Of a stretch of DNA of 5,065 nucleotides, positions 1-5,065 are shown piece by piece. A program made the position numbers and the translations under genes. The notes beneath the pieces were generated by a model that was not told the DNA's origin, made no database searches, and was given only the letters and a program-made list of their open reading frames with translations. The stretch is from contig JAUUPT010000133.1 of NCBI GenBank assembly GCA_030843315.1, positions 1 to 5,065 of the forward strand, in the 5' to 3' direction. Source of the DNA: Bacteroidaceae bacterium. Its GTDB lineage: Bacteria > Bacteroidota > Bacteroidia > Bacteroidales > Bacteroidaceae. The first letter of the stretch is position 1; every line of letters starts with the position of its first letter.

Positions 1-80
1 AATTAGTGGTGGCTAAAATATGATTCGTAATCTTTTTTTAATTTTTTACATGGTTTCTTTGTTATAACCTTTTTTTTTCT

Positions 81-1175
81 ATCTGTGGGTCTCGCGGCGT
101 AGGAAAAACGACTCTGATGTTGCAATACATCAAGCTGAATTATTCGTCCGGAAGCCGTGAGGTGCTCTATTGTACACTCGATAGTATTTATTTCAGTAAT
201 CATACGTTGCTTGAATTGGTTGAGAAATTCTATCTTCAAGGCGGTAAACACTTGTTTCTGGATGAAGTACATAAATATCCCACCTGGAGCAAGGAGCTTA
301 AAGAAGTTTATGATCTGTATCCGTCCATGCGGATTGTATTCAGCGGTTCATCGCTACTCAATATATTAAATGCCGATGCAGACCTTTCCAGAAGATGCCT
401 GCCCTATAATATGTATGGTTTGTCATTCCGCGAGTTCCTGATGTTTTATAAGAATATCAATATCCCGGCATTTTCTTTGCCGGATATATTGGAGAATGCC
501 GGTTCTATTTGTCAGGAGGTGAATGAGCAGTGCCGTCCGGTACAGATGTTCAATGAGTATCTGCATGATGGATACTACCCGTTTTTTACCGGTAACCGGG
601 AAGATTACTACATGAGCATTGAAAATGTAGTAAACCTTATTCTGGAGCAGGAAATGCCTCTGTTGTGCGGAGTCGATCCTGCTTATGTCAGAAAGCTGAA
701 AGCTTTGCTGGGCATCCTTGCTTCATCTGTTCCTTACGAAGTCGATATCACCAAACTGGCAGGAACCATCGGGCTTACCCGAAACTCGGTGATTGCCTAT
801 CTTCAAAATCTGGATCGTGCCGAACTGCTTAAGCTGTTGTATTCCGATATTACTTCTGTCAAAAAGATGCAGAAACCGGATAAGATTTATCTTCAGAATC
901 CGAACTTGCTTTATGCTATTGCTTCTATGTCTGTACAGATTGGCACGGCAAGGGAGACTTTTGTGGTGAGCCAGCTGTCTGTAAATCATGAGGTCGAATA
1001 CGGAAAAACACAGGGTGATTTTGTTGTCGACCATAAATACACCTTTGAAGTGGGCGGGGCGGACAAAACTTTCAAGCAAATTGCTGATTTACCGGATTCC
1101 TTCATTCTCGCTGATAATATAGAATACGCTACAGGAAAGAAACTGCCATTGTGGATAGTGGGGTTGACGTATTGA
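81..1175 (+). pseudogene. AAA-family ATPase with DUF4143-like C-terminus, 5'-truncated
   Basis: Members of this family are P-loop ATPases with a C-terminal nuclease-like (DUF4143) domain; their cellular role is poorly defined. The first in-frame ATG is at 117 and gives 352 residues ending at the stop at 1173-1175. A complete Walker A motif, GSRGVGKT, is encoded in the same frame at 87-110, before that ATG. Upstream the frame stays open only back to 42, after a TAA at 39-41, and contains no ATG, GTG or TTG. From the ATG, Walker B is HLFLDEVHKYP (residues 45-55), a sensor-like strand is RIVFSGSS (72-79), and DLSRR...MYGLSFREF follows (89-107). The C-terminal block is GDFVVD...FEVGG (300-314), and the protein ends PLWIVGLTY, as expected for an intact C-terminus. 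I infer that roughly the first 40-50 residues of a normal member are lost. A product from the ATG at 117 would lack the P-loop and probably ATPase activity. The frame has no internal stop, so decay is recent or the fragment is still expressed. It converges on the minus-strand gene with a 15-base gap. Confidence 0.78.
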
Positions 1176-1190
1176 TGCGGATTCCGTTTC

Positions 1191-1640
1191 TCACTTCCCC
1201 CTCTTTCTCTGCGTAGCCAGCATATTATTAATCTGCTGCCGCACATTATCGACCTTTGCCCCCGACGTCACTTGAGAGGCAAAAGGAAGGATCACCTCGA
1301 TGAAGGCGGCTTTTACTACTGTGTCTTTCCGGATATGAGGCTCGTCGAGCATGATGCCCACTACTTCGGCGAGCTCATGCGCTGTGGTGCATGAGCTGAT
1401 GAGCCGCACATACTCCCGCATTTTCTTCACGTCGGGCACGTAGGTGAATAGCTGGCATTCGGTGTCGCTCAAGTTGTCAATGCTCTCAGAATCTTCAGGA
1501 TGATGGGCGACCTCGGCAAACCGGTCGCCATGGAAGTTCTGAACGGCGGTAGTAGCCACTGGGGCTATTATATTCGTACCGCCGAATATATTTATCTCTA
1601 TCTCGGGTTTGTTGTTCATATTAGTGTTTTCTGTCTCCAT
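1191..1640 (-). CDS. Hypothetical protein with N-terminal INIFGG motif
   Basis: I do not recognise a named family, though proteins of this look (a hydrophobic-glycine INIFGGTN segment, then ATTAVQNFHGD) seem familiar from Bacteroides genomes. The predicted protein has 149 residues from the ATG at 1640. An in-frame TTG nine bases upstream (1649) is less likely, and an ATG at 1619 is a further alternative. It has a polar Asn/Glu-rich N-terminus, a short beta-like segment EIEINIFGG, an acidic middle (HHPEDSESIDNLSDTE), then a predicted helical half (MREYVRLISSC, AHELAEVVGIML, VRQQINNMLATQ) ending in basic RKRGK. No signal peptide or membrane segment is visible, so it is probably cytoplasmic. No TAnnTTTG promoter match is seen upstream on this strand, and the leader is AT-rich without a strong Shine-Dalgarno, which is common in Bacteroides. 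It is divergent from the primase-like gene, so a regulatory or accessory role is possible but unproven. Confidence 0.7.
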   Translation of the reverse strand: METENTNMNNKPEIEINIFGGTNIIAPVATTAVQNFHGDRFAEVAHHPEDSESIDNLSDTECQLFTYVPDVKKMREYVRLISSCTTAHELAEVVGIMLDEPHIRKDTVVKAAFIEVILPFASQVTSGAKVDNVRQQINNMLATQRKRGK

Positions 1641-1715
1641 TTTAATCAACTATTTTCAACGCCTTATTAATGAACGCTCAATGAATATAAATAGGTAGTA
1701 AATGCCTGTTAACGG

Positions 1716-1748
1716 ATTGGTGCGTATGGTTTGTATTCCGTAATTTTG
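1716..1748 (+). promoter_or_regulatory. Putative Bacteroides-type promoter of the primase-helicase genes
   Basis: TAATTTTG at 1741-1748 matches the Bacteroides -7 consensus TAnnTTTG exactly. ATTG at 1716-1719 is a 3-of-4 match to the -33 element TTTG, 21 bases upstream. Transcription would begin near 1755, giving a leader of about 25 bases. The downstream AAAAGGA at 1765-1771 lies 6 bases before the ATG at 1778 and supports that start. The transcript could extend through the next genes because the gaps between them are short (36 and 37 bases). Confidence 0.55.
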
Positions 1749-1768
1749 TTGACATAAATCAAACAAAA
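1744..1768 (+). promoter_or_regulatory. Imperfect inverted repeat between -7 box and RBS
   Basis: TTTTGTTGA (1744-1752) and TCAAACAAAA (1759-1768) are complementary apart from one extra base, with a 6-base spacer. The left arm overlaps the -7 element and the right arm overlaps the ribosome binding site, a position suited to an operator or a leader hairpin. It is AT-rich and short, so chance is a real alternative. Confidence 0.25.
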
Positions 1769-1777
1769 GGAATAAAT

Positions 1778-2341
1778 ATGAAAGAATATATCATGTCTTT
1801 TTTCAATGCTCCCATCACCAACAAAGTGCCCGCAGGAGTATGCAGTGTGGCAGGGCTTCATACATTTATCACTTCCAACGAATATCTGAAGGAAATGACT
1901 CTGAAAGTAAGGTCTGAAACAGAAGATGAAAAGCTGTTTCGCAGAAAAAAGCAGACATTACTGCCTTACGTCACACCGGCGGGCGTCTTTTCGTACTGCA
2001 AGGAACAATGCATTGTGGTGCCGTCGGGGCTTTTTGTGATAGACATCGACCATCTGGACTCTGCTGCCGAAGCCGAAGCATGGCGCGACCGACTTTTTGC
2101 CGACGAAACGCTGAAGCCCGACCTTGCCTTCGTCAGTCCCGGAACAAAAGGCGTGAAACTGCTTGTACCCTATCGGACAGACCTCAAAGAGAGCCTGAAA
2201 CAATCGTTTGACACCGCCGTACACAGCGCCTGGGAGTATCTGGAATGGCGTCACGGGCTGAAAGCCGATACTGCCAACGCCGATATGTCGAGAGCTTGTT
2301 TCCTTGCCTGCGACCCCGATGCGAAAATCTCCACCCATTAA
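1778..2341 (+). CDS. BT4734/VirE N-terminal-like protein (primase-like)
   Basis: This 187-residue protein resembles the BT4734-like/VirE N-terminal domain family (PF08800) found in Bacteroidales mobile and accessory DNA. Three blocks fit an archaeo-eukaryotic-type primase core. FVIDIDHLD (residues 86-94) has a DxD pair, D89 and D91, the usual metal-binding motif. FVSPGTKGVKLLV (118-130) stands where the second, nucleotide-binding motif is expected. NADMSRACFLACDPDA (167-182) contains a D-x-S-R block like the third motif. The primase reading is inference from motif spacing; the family resemblance is firmer. The start at 1778 is supported by AAAAGGA 6 bases upstream; Met6 is an alternative. The protein ends at KISTH, shortly after the third block, so the helicase portion sits in the separate next gene. 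It is probably cytoplasmic and co-transcribed with the DUF3987 gene 36 bases downstream. Confidence 0.82.
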   Translation: MKEYIMSFFNAPITNKVPAGVCSVAGLHTFITSNEYLKEMTLKVRSETEDEKLFRRKKQTLLPYVTPAGVFSYCKEQCIVVPSGLFVIDIDHLDSAAEAEAWRDRLFADETLKPDLAFVSPGTKGVKLLVPYRTDLKESLKQSFDTAVHSAWEYLEWRHGLKADTANADMSRACFLACDPDAKISTH

Positions 2342-2346
2342 CCCCC

Positions 2347-2374
2347 AACTATCAACTATCAACTATCAACTAAA
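2347..2374 (+). repeat. Heptanucleotide repeat AACTATC, leader of DUF3987 gene
   Basis: There are three perfect tandem copies of AACTATC (2347-2353, 2354-2360, 2361-2367) and a fourth degenerate unit AACTAAA (2368-2374), ending three bases before the ATG at 2378. The repeat fills nearly the whole 36-base gap after the preceding stop. There is no purine-rich Shine-Dalgarno, so this unstructured A-rich leader is the ribosome loading region. Related units precede the next two genes. Confidence 0.85.
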
Positions 2375-2377
2375 AAA

Positions 2378-4288
2378 ATGAACAACATTGACATTTTAGA
2401 CTCGTTGGCAACTGCCGTCGAGCAGGCTGGCGCCGACCTGGCTCCCACTTATCAGGAATATATGCCGCTGGCATTTGCCGTGGCAAACAGTTGCGGAGAG
2501 CAGGGCAGAAGCCTGTTTCACCGTATTTGCCGGATGTCCGGGAAGTATAAACAGGCAGATGCCGACAAACTTTACGGCCATGCCTTGCAGAACGGACGGG
2601 GCGGCAATTCATTGGGAACCGTGTTCCACCTGGCAGAATTGGCGGGCGTGAAGATAGACCGGAAACTTGCAAACTTGCAAAACTTGCAGGCGCCTGCTGT
2701 GTCTACACACACGTACGCGCGAGAAGCCCCCGCAGTAGATACTTCCGGCCGGCAAACGACGGAGAGCGTGCAGGCGGTGCCTGTATCCTTGCCCTGTTTT
2801 CCCGAATACCAATGGCCCGGCTTCCTGCAACAGGTGGCGGATTGCGGTGAATCGCCCGCCCAACGGGACATCCTGCTGTTGGGAGCAGTCACCGTCCTGG
2901 GAGCCACCATCAACAAACTGATGAACATCGTCTATGGACGCAAAATCAATCATCCCTGTCTGCAAACATTCGTCATCGCCCCGCCCGCTTCCGGCAAAGG
3001 CGCGCTGACCTGGGTGCGGCGCCTGGTGGAACCCGTGCACGAGTCGCTGATGGACGCGTACCACGAAAAAATGAAGGCCTACCGGCAGGAGAAGGTAGGG
3101 TGGGACGTACTGGGCAAAGAAAAAGCCAACAAACCGGAGCCCGAACAACCCGGAATGAAAATGTTCCTCATCGCAGGCGACAACTCCGGTGCGGGTATGC
3201 TGGAAAACCTGATAGAGGCAGACGGAACCGGACTTATCTGCGAAACCGAAGCCGACACCGTAAGTACTGCCATAGGTACCGATTACGGCCATTGGAGCGA
3301 CACGCTCCGCAAAAGCTTCGACCACGAACGACTCGCCTTCAACCGCCGTACCAACCATGAATACCGCGAATGCAAGAAGTCCTGTCTCAGCGTGTTGCTC
3401 AGTGGTACTCCGGCACAAGTAAAGCCGCTCATTCCATCGGCGGAGAACGGATTGTTCTCCCGGCAGGTTTTCTACTACATGCCTCCCATAGACGAATGGA
3501 CGGACCAGTTCGACCTGGCGGATACCGACTACGACCGGCGGTTCATCCAGTGGGGCAACCGCTGGAAACGCTTGCTCGACAGCATCAATGCTGCCGTAAG
3601 CGGTATACACCTGAAGCTCTCCGAAGAACAGCGTCAGGAGTTCAACATCCATCTGTCCCGCGTGTTCAGCCGTGCGGGCATGGCCCACGGCGACCGGATG
3701 AAAAGTACAGTGGCGCGTATTGCCGTCAACATCTGCCGCATCATGAGTGTGGTGGCGCTGATGCGCTCGCTCGACGGGCTGCTGATGACCGGGCAGGAAG
3801 ACGGCGCTCCAAGACCTGATACCGGAAACACGGCGGACGATCTGGTTCATCGACTGATGGCCTGCCCGGGATTGTCGCCCTCGCCCCAAACGCCGCACGA
3901 GAATGTGGCAGACGGGGTGGTGTCGCAGTTCGACCTCAGCGTCAGCAGCCCGGACTTTCATGCCGTACTGGCGCTCGTAGAGCCCTTGTACCAGCATTCG
4001 TGCCGCATTCTTTCGTTCCTTCCGGCTGCCGAAACCGTGCAACAGACAACACCGCAAGAAGCAGTCTTGGACTTGCTTCCTCTCAACTTCACCCGCAGCC
4101 AAGCTCTGCAGGCTGCCGCCAGTTGCGGAATGCCCGTGGGCACGCTCGACTCCCTGCTGAAACGTATGGCCGACAAGGGACAGTTGGTAAAGACCGCCAG
4201 GGGAGAGTATGAGTTTGTCTCGCGCATACGCACACGTGGGTGTGGGTGTAATGCCCAACTGGGAAAAAATATTTTTCCAACTGCCTAA
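2378..4288 (+). CDS. PriCT-2 / DUF3987 helicase-like protein with C-terminal winged helix
   Basis: This 636-residue protein has the layout of DUF3987 (PF13148) proteins, P-loop ATPases of replication-initiator type. Residues 24-90 (YQEYMPLAFAVAN, GEQGRSLFHRICRMSGKY, LGTVFHLAELAG) look like a primase C-terminal PriCT-2 domain. A low-complexity linker covers about 96-135. The ATPase core has Walker A APPASGKG (201-208, Lys207; Gly replaces the usual Ser/Thr), an acidic Walker B-like GTGLICETEAD (283-293), a sensor-like strand SVLLSGTPAQV (338-348) and ENGLFSRQVFYYMP (356-369), with Arg362 a candidate arginine finger. Residues 570-614 (FTRSQALQAAASCG, VGTLDSLLKRMADKGQLV, GEYEFV) form a likely DNA-binding winged helix. 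A basic and Cys/Gly tail, RTRGCGCNAQ, ends it. The preceding protein supplies the primase-like half, so the pair probably acts together on DNA. Helicase activity is inferred, not shown. Codon third positions are clearly GC-rich. Confidence 0.92.
   Translation: MNNIDILDSLATAVEQAGADLAPTYQEYMPLAFAVANSCGEQGRSLFHRICRMSGKYKQADADKLYGHALQNGRGGNSLGTVFHLAELAGVKIDRKLANLQNLQAPAVSTHTYAREAPAVDTSGRQTTESVQAVPVSLPCFPEYQWPGFLQQVADCGESPAQRDILLLGAVTVLGATINKLMNIVYGRKINHPCLQTFVIAPPASGKGALTWVRRLVEPVHESLMDAYHEKMKAYRQEKVGWDVLGKEKANKPEPEQPGMKMFLIAGDNSGAGMLENLIEADGTGLICETEADTVSTAIGTDYGHWSDTLRKSFDHERLAFNRRTNHEYRECKKSCLSVLLSGTPAQVKPLIPSAENGLFSRQVFYYMPPIDEWTDQFDLADTDYDRRFIQWGNRWKRLLDSINAAVSGIHLKLSEEQRQEFNIHLSRVFSRAGMAHGDRMKSTVARIAVNICRIMSVVALMRSLDGLLMTGQEDGAPRPDTGNTADDLVHRLMACPGLSPSPQTPHENVADGVVSQFDLSVSSPDFHAVLALVEPLYQHSCRILSFLPAAETVQQTTPQEAVLDLLPLNFTRSQALQAAASCGMPVGTLDSLLKRMADKGQLVKTARGEYEFVSRIRTRGCGCNAQLGKNIFPTA
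2664..2688 (+). repeat. AACTTGCA short tandem repeat in interdomain linker
   Basis: Three copies of AACTTGCA occur at 2664-2671, 2672-2679 and 2681-2688, with one extra A before the third. They encode the KLANLQNLQA segment between the PriCT-2-like domain and the ATPase core. The 8-base unit is not a multiple of three, so gain or loss of one copy would shift the frame. Confidence 0.75.
2704..2721 (+). other. 18-bp alternating pyrimidine-purine tract (Z-DNA candidate), left copy
   Basis: Eighteen consecutive bases alternate pyrimidine and purine without a break (TACACACACG then TACGCGCG). Such tracts can adopt left-handed Z-DNA under negative supercoiling. The tract lies inside the linker-coding part of the DUF3987 gene. 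Its right part, CGTACGCGCGAGA (2712-2724), is the reverse complement, with one mismatch, of TCTCGCGCATACG at 4218-4230. Confidence 0.6.
4221..4238 (+). other. 18-bp alternating pyrimidine-purine tract (Z-DNA candidate), right copy
   Basis: Bases CGCGCATACG then CACACGTG alternate pyrimidine and purine for 18 positions without a break. The tract encodes the Arg-rich tail just after the winged helix of the DUF3987 protein. It is in inverted orientation relative to the tract at 2704-2721 and is followed by a GT/GGGTGT-rich stretch to 4250. Confidence 0.6.
4262..4278. repeat. AT-rich inverted repeat at the end of the DUF3987 gene
   Basis: GGAAAAA (4262-4268) and TTTTTCC (4272-4278) form a perfect 7-bp inverted repeat with a 3-base loop, inside the last codons of the gene (GKNIFP). 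It is followed by TAAAAAA rather than a T-run. The stem is weak and lacks the terminator U-tract on the plus strand, so I record it only as an inverted repeat. Confidence 0.5.
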
Positions 4289-4303
4289 AAAATTTAACCC
4301 CTC

Positions 4304-4324
4304 AATTATCAATTTTTAATTTTC
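4304..4324 (+). repeat. Heptad-phased leader of the DUF4248 gene
   Basis: AATTATC (4304-4310), AATTTTT (4311-4317) and AATTTTC (4318-4324) keep a strict 7-base period, and the start region AATGAAC (4325-4331) falls in the same phase. The units are degenerate forms of the AACTATC repeat before the two neighbouring genes. No Shine-Dalgarno is visible. Confidence 0.65.
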
Positions 4325-4325
4325 A

Positions 4326-4556
4326 ATGAACGAAATGAATCCTCTTTTCCGTCCCATCGTCATGAGCAAGAGCGAACTGGCTCTTCTCTATTTTCCTACC
4401 ATAACTCCTGAGTCCGCCACCAACCGCCTGATGCGTTGGATTTACGGTTGTCCGCCGCTGTTGCAAGAACTGGAAGCCACCGGCTACCATCGTTCGCAAA
4501 AGCTGCTTACCTCCCGCCAGGTGGCGCTTATTGTCGCCCACTTGGGCGTTCCGTAA
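4326..4556 (+). CDS. DUF4248 domain-containing protein
   Basis: This 76-residue protein matches the DUF4248 family (PF14053) over its whole length: SKSELALLYFPTITPESATNRLMRWI (residues 14-39), LLQELEATGY (45-54) and LTSRQVALIVAHLGVP (61-76). The family is small, found mostly in Bacteroidales, and has no established function. The first block resembles the helix-turn-helix of MerR or excisionase-type proteins (selecting A/L and WI positions), so DNA binding is a reasonable inference. The ATG at 4326 is chosen because it directly follows the heptad leader; Met4 at 4335 is an alternative. The gene lies 37 bases after the DUF3987 gene and ahead of the HU-like gene, an order I recall from many Bacteroides genomes. 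It is cytoplasmic, with no membrane segment. Confidence 0.9.
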   Translation: MNEMNPLFRPIVMSKSELALLYFPTITPESATNRLMRWIYGCPPLLQELEATGYHRSQKLLTSRQVALIVAHLGVP

Positions 4557-4608
4557 GCGAAACCCCGCAAAACCCATCGAACCCCATCAGTGACACCTCG
4601 CCGCCTCT

Positions 4609-4616
4609 TACCTTTG
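4609..4616 (+). promoter_or_regulatory. Putative -7 promoter element of the HU-like gene
   Basis: TACCTTTG matches the Bacteroides -7 consensus TAnnTTTG exactly and lies 67 bases before the ATG at 4684. No clear TTTG is present 19-21 bases upstream, so the -33 element is weak or absent. If used, the transcript would start near 4623 and its leader would be almost entirely the heptad repeat tract. The 127-base gap, longer than the other gaps in this gene set, also suggests a separate promoter. Confidence 0.45.
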
Positions 4617-4630
4617 TCCCCGGAAGTTAT

Positions 4631-4678
4631 AACTATCTAACTATCAATTATCAACTATCAACTAACAACTAACAACTA
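4631..4678 (+). repeat. Heptanucleotide repeat array, leader of the HU-like gene
   Basis: Units are AACTATC (4631-4637), one spacer T, AACTATC (4639-4645), AATTATC (4646-4652), AACTATC (4653-4659), then AACTA and two ACAACTA units (4665-4671, 4672-4678). The array ends five bases before the ATG at 4684. It contains almost no G, so the leader RNA should be unstructured. It is the longest of three related leaders in the window. Confidence 0.85.
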
Positions 4679-4683
4679 CCATC

Positions 4684-5065
4684 ATGGGAATCAAAGTAAA
4701 AGCTCGTCAGACGAAACTGTCTGTAGGTCCCTCAGCAGGGAAGTATCGCTTCATTATGCAAGCTGAAATTTACAGCACGCTGAAGCAGGAAAAGGTCATT
4801 GCCGAAGCCGCTATGCGTTCGGGAATCTCCAAAGGAACCATCAATGCCTCTTGGGAAGCCATCGGAGACGTCATCAGGGCGTGGGCAACCGAAGGACACT
4901 CCGTAGCCATACCGGGATTGGGAACCATGCGTTTCGGCGTACAGGCCGAAGCGGTGGAAAAGGTGGACGATGTGAGTACGGAACTCATTTCCACCCGCAA
5001 GGTCATCTTCACGCCCAGCGTTGCCATCAAGCAGGAGTTGAAGAACACCTCTATCAACATCACTT
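4684..5065 (+). CDS. HU/IHF-like DNA-binding protein (3' end beyond window)
   Basis: An open frame of 127 codons runs from the ATG at 4684 to the window edge without a stop, so it is partial at its C-terminus. The sequence fits the HU-like (HU-HIG type) proteins of Bacteroidales, which carry an N-terminal extension before the HU fold and bind or bend DNA. Visible parts are a basic beta-like N-terminus (MGIKVKARQTKL, then GKYRFIMQAE), helices EKVIAEAAMRSGISKGTINA (residues 36-55) and SWEAIGDVIRAWATEGHSV (56-74), and the IPGLGTMRFGV turn and strand (76-86). The closing strand and helix are RKVIFTPSVAIKQELK (105-120). Full-length relatives are usually somewhat longer, so only a short tail is probably missing. 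The start is set by the repeat leader and the family's typical MGIKVKA-like beginning. It probably serves as an accessory nucleoid or architectural factor for the upstream replication-type genes. Confidence 0.9.
   Translation, partial: MGIKVKARQTKLSVGPSAGKYRFIMQAEIYSTLKQEKVIAEAAMRSGISKGTINASWEAIGDVIRAWATEGHSVAIPGLGTMRFGVQAEAVEKVDDVSTELISTRKVIFTPSVAIKQELKNTSINIT

Noticed and set aside
3..272. Minus-strand open frame at the left edge
   Set aside because: It overlaps the Walker A and following conserved codons of the ATPase remnant and is Lys-rich because it reads through the T-rich stretch; no homology seen.
1176..1190. Bidirectional terminator between the convergent genes
   Set aside because: The gap is only 15 bases and shows no inverted repeat or T-run.
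1641..1649. TTG start for the minus-strand gene, nine bases upstream of the ATG
   Set aside because: It adds only three residues, and the ATG at 1640 is the stronger start codon; neither has a clear Shine-Dalgarno.
3370..3819. Plus-strand open frame of 149 codons inside the DUF3987 gene
   Set aside because: Alternative frame of a well-supported gene, Arg-rich composition typical of shadow translation, no leader or RBS.
4262..4290. Intrinsic terminator after the DUF3987 gene
   Set aside because: The stem is nearly all A-T, lies inside the coding region and is followed by A's, not T's, on the transcribed sense; the next gene seems to belong to the same set.
2609..4312. Long minus-strand open frame of 567 codons opposite the DUF3987 gene
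   Set aside because: It is antisense to a gene with clear domain motifs, its protein has no recognisable motif and an odd His/Gly/Val-rich composition, and it is explained by the GC-rich third positions of the plus-strand gene.
4436..4672. Plus-strand open frame running from the DUF4248 gene into the heptad leader
   Set aside because: Its first part is out of frame with DUF4248 and its last residues are just translated heptads, which contain no stops.
4631..4678. CRISPR-like array
   Set aside because: The units are 7 bases with essentially no spacers, which is a tandem repeat rather than repeats separated by unique spacers.

Overview
The window looks like chromosomal DNA of a Bacteroides-type bacterium (order Bacteroidales). 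Four neighbouring genes belong to families I know mainly from Bacteroides genomes: a BT4734/VirE-N-like protein, a DUF3987 helicase-like protein, a DUF4248 protein and an HU-like protein with an N-terminal extension. Two upstream regions also carry a perfect match to the Bacteroides -7 promoter element TAnnTTTG. Intergenic DNA is AT-rich. The coding DNA of the primase/helicase genes is visibly richer in G+C than the ATPase gene at the left end.

Layout. Bases 1-80 are AT- and T-rich with no supportable gene. Bases 81-1175 (+) hold an AAA-type ATPase with a C-terminal DUF4143-like domain. Its P-loop is encoded, but no usable start codon lies upstream of it in frame, so the gene is a 5'-truncated remnant. 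Convergent with it, 15 bases away, is an unrecognised gene of about 149 codons on the minus strand (1191-1640). A divergent intergenic region (1641-1777) carries a good promoter for the rightward genes. These are a BT4734/VirE-N-like protein (1778-2341), a PriCT-2/DUF3987/winged-helix protein (2378-4288), a DUF4248 protein (4326-4556) and an HU-like DNA-binding protein (4684 to beyond the window end).

How the genes fit together. The rightward set reads as a split replication-type module. One polypeptide has primase-like motifs, the next has a primase C-terminal-like domain, a P-loop ATPase core and a winged helix, and two small DNA-binding or HTH-like proteins follow. This is a domain-based inference. 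From general memory of Bacteroides genomes, such modules occur as remnants of mobile elements and next to capsule loci, but nothing in this window proves either setting.

The most unusual sequence-level signals are three. First, heptanucleotide repeats (AAYTATC type) lie directly before the start codons of three successive genes. Second, two 18-bp perfectly alternating pyrimidine-purine tracts in opposite orientation bracket the helicase core. Third, the ATPase P-loop is stranded upstream of its first start codon. I found no tRNA, rRNA, CRISPR array, insertion sequence or convincing intrinsic terminator.
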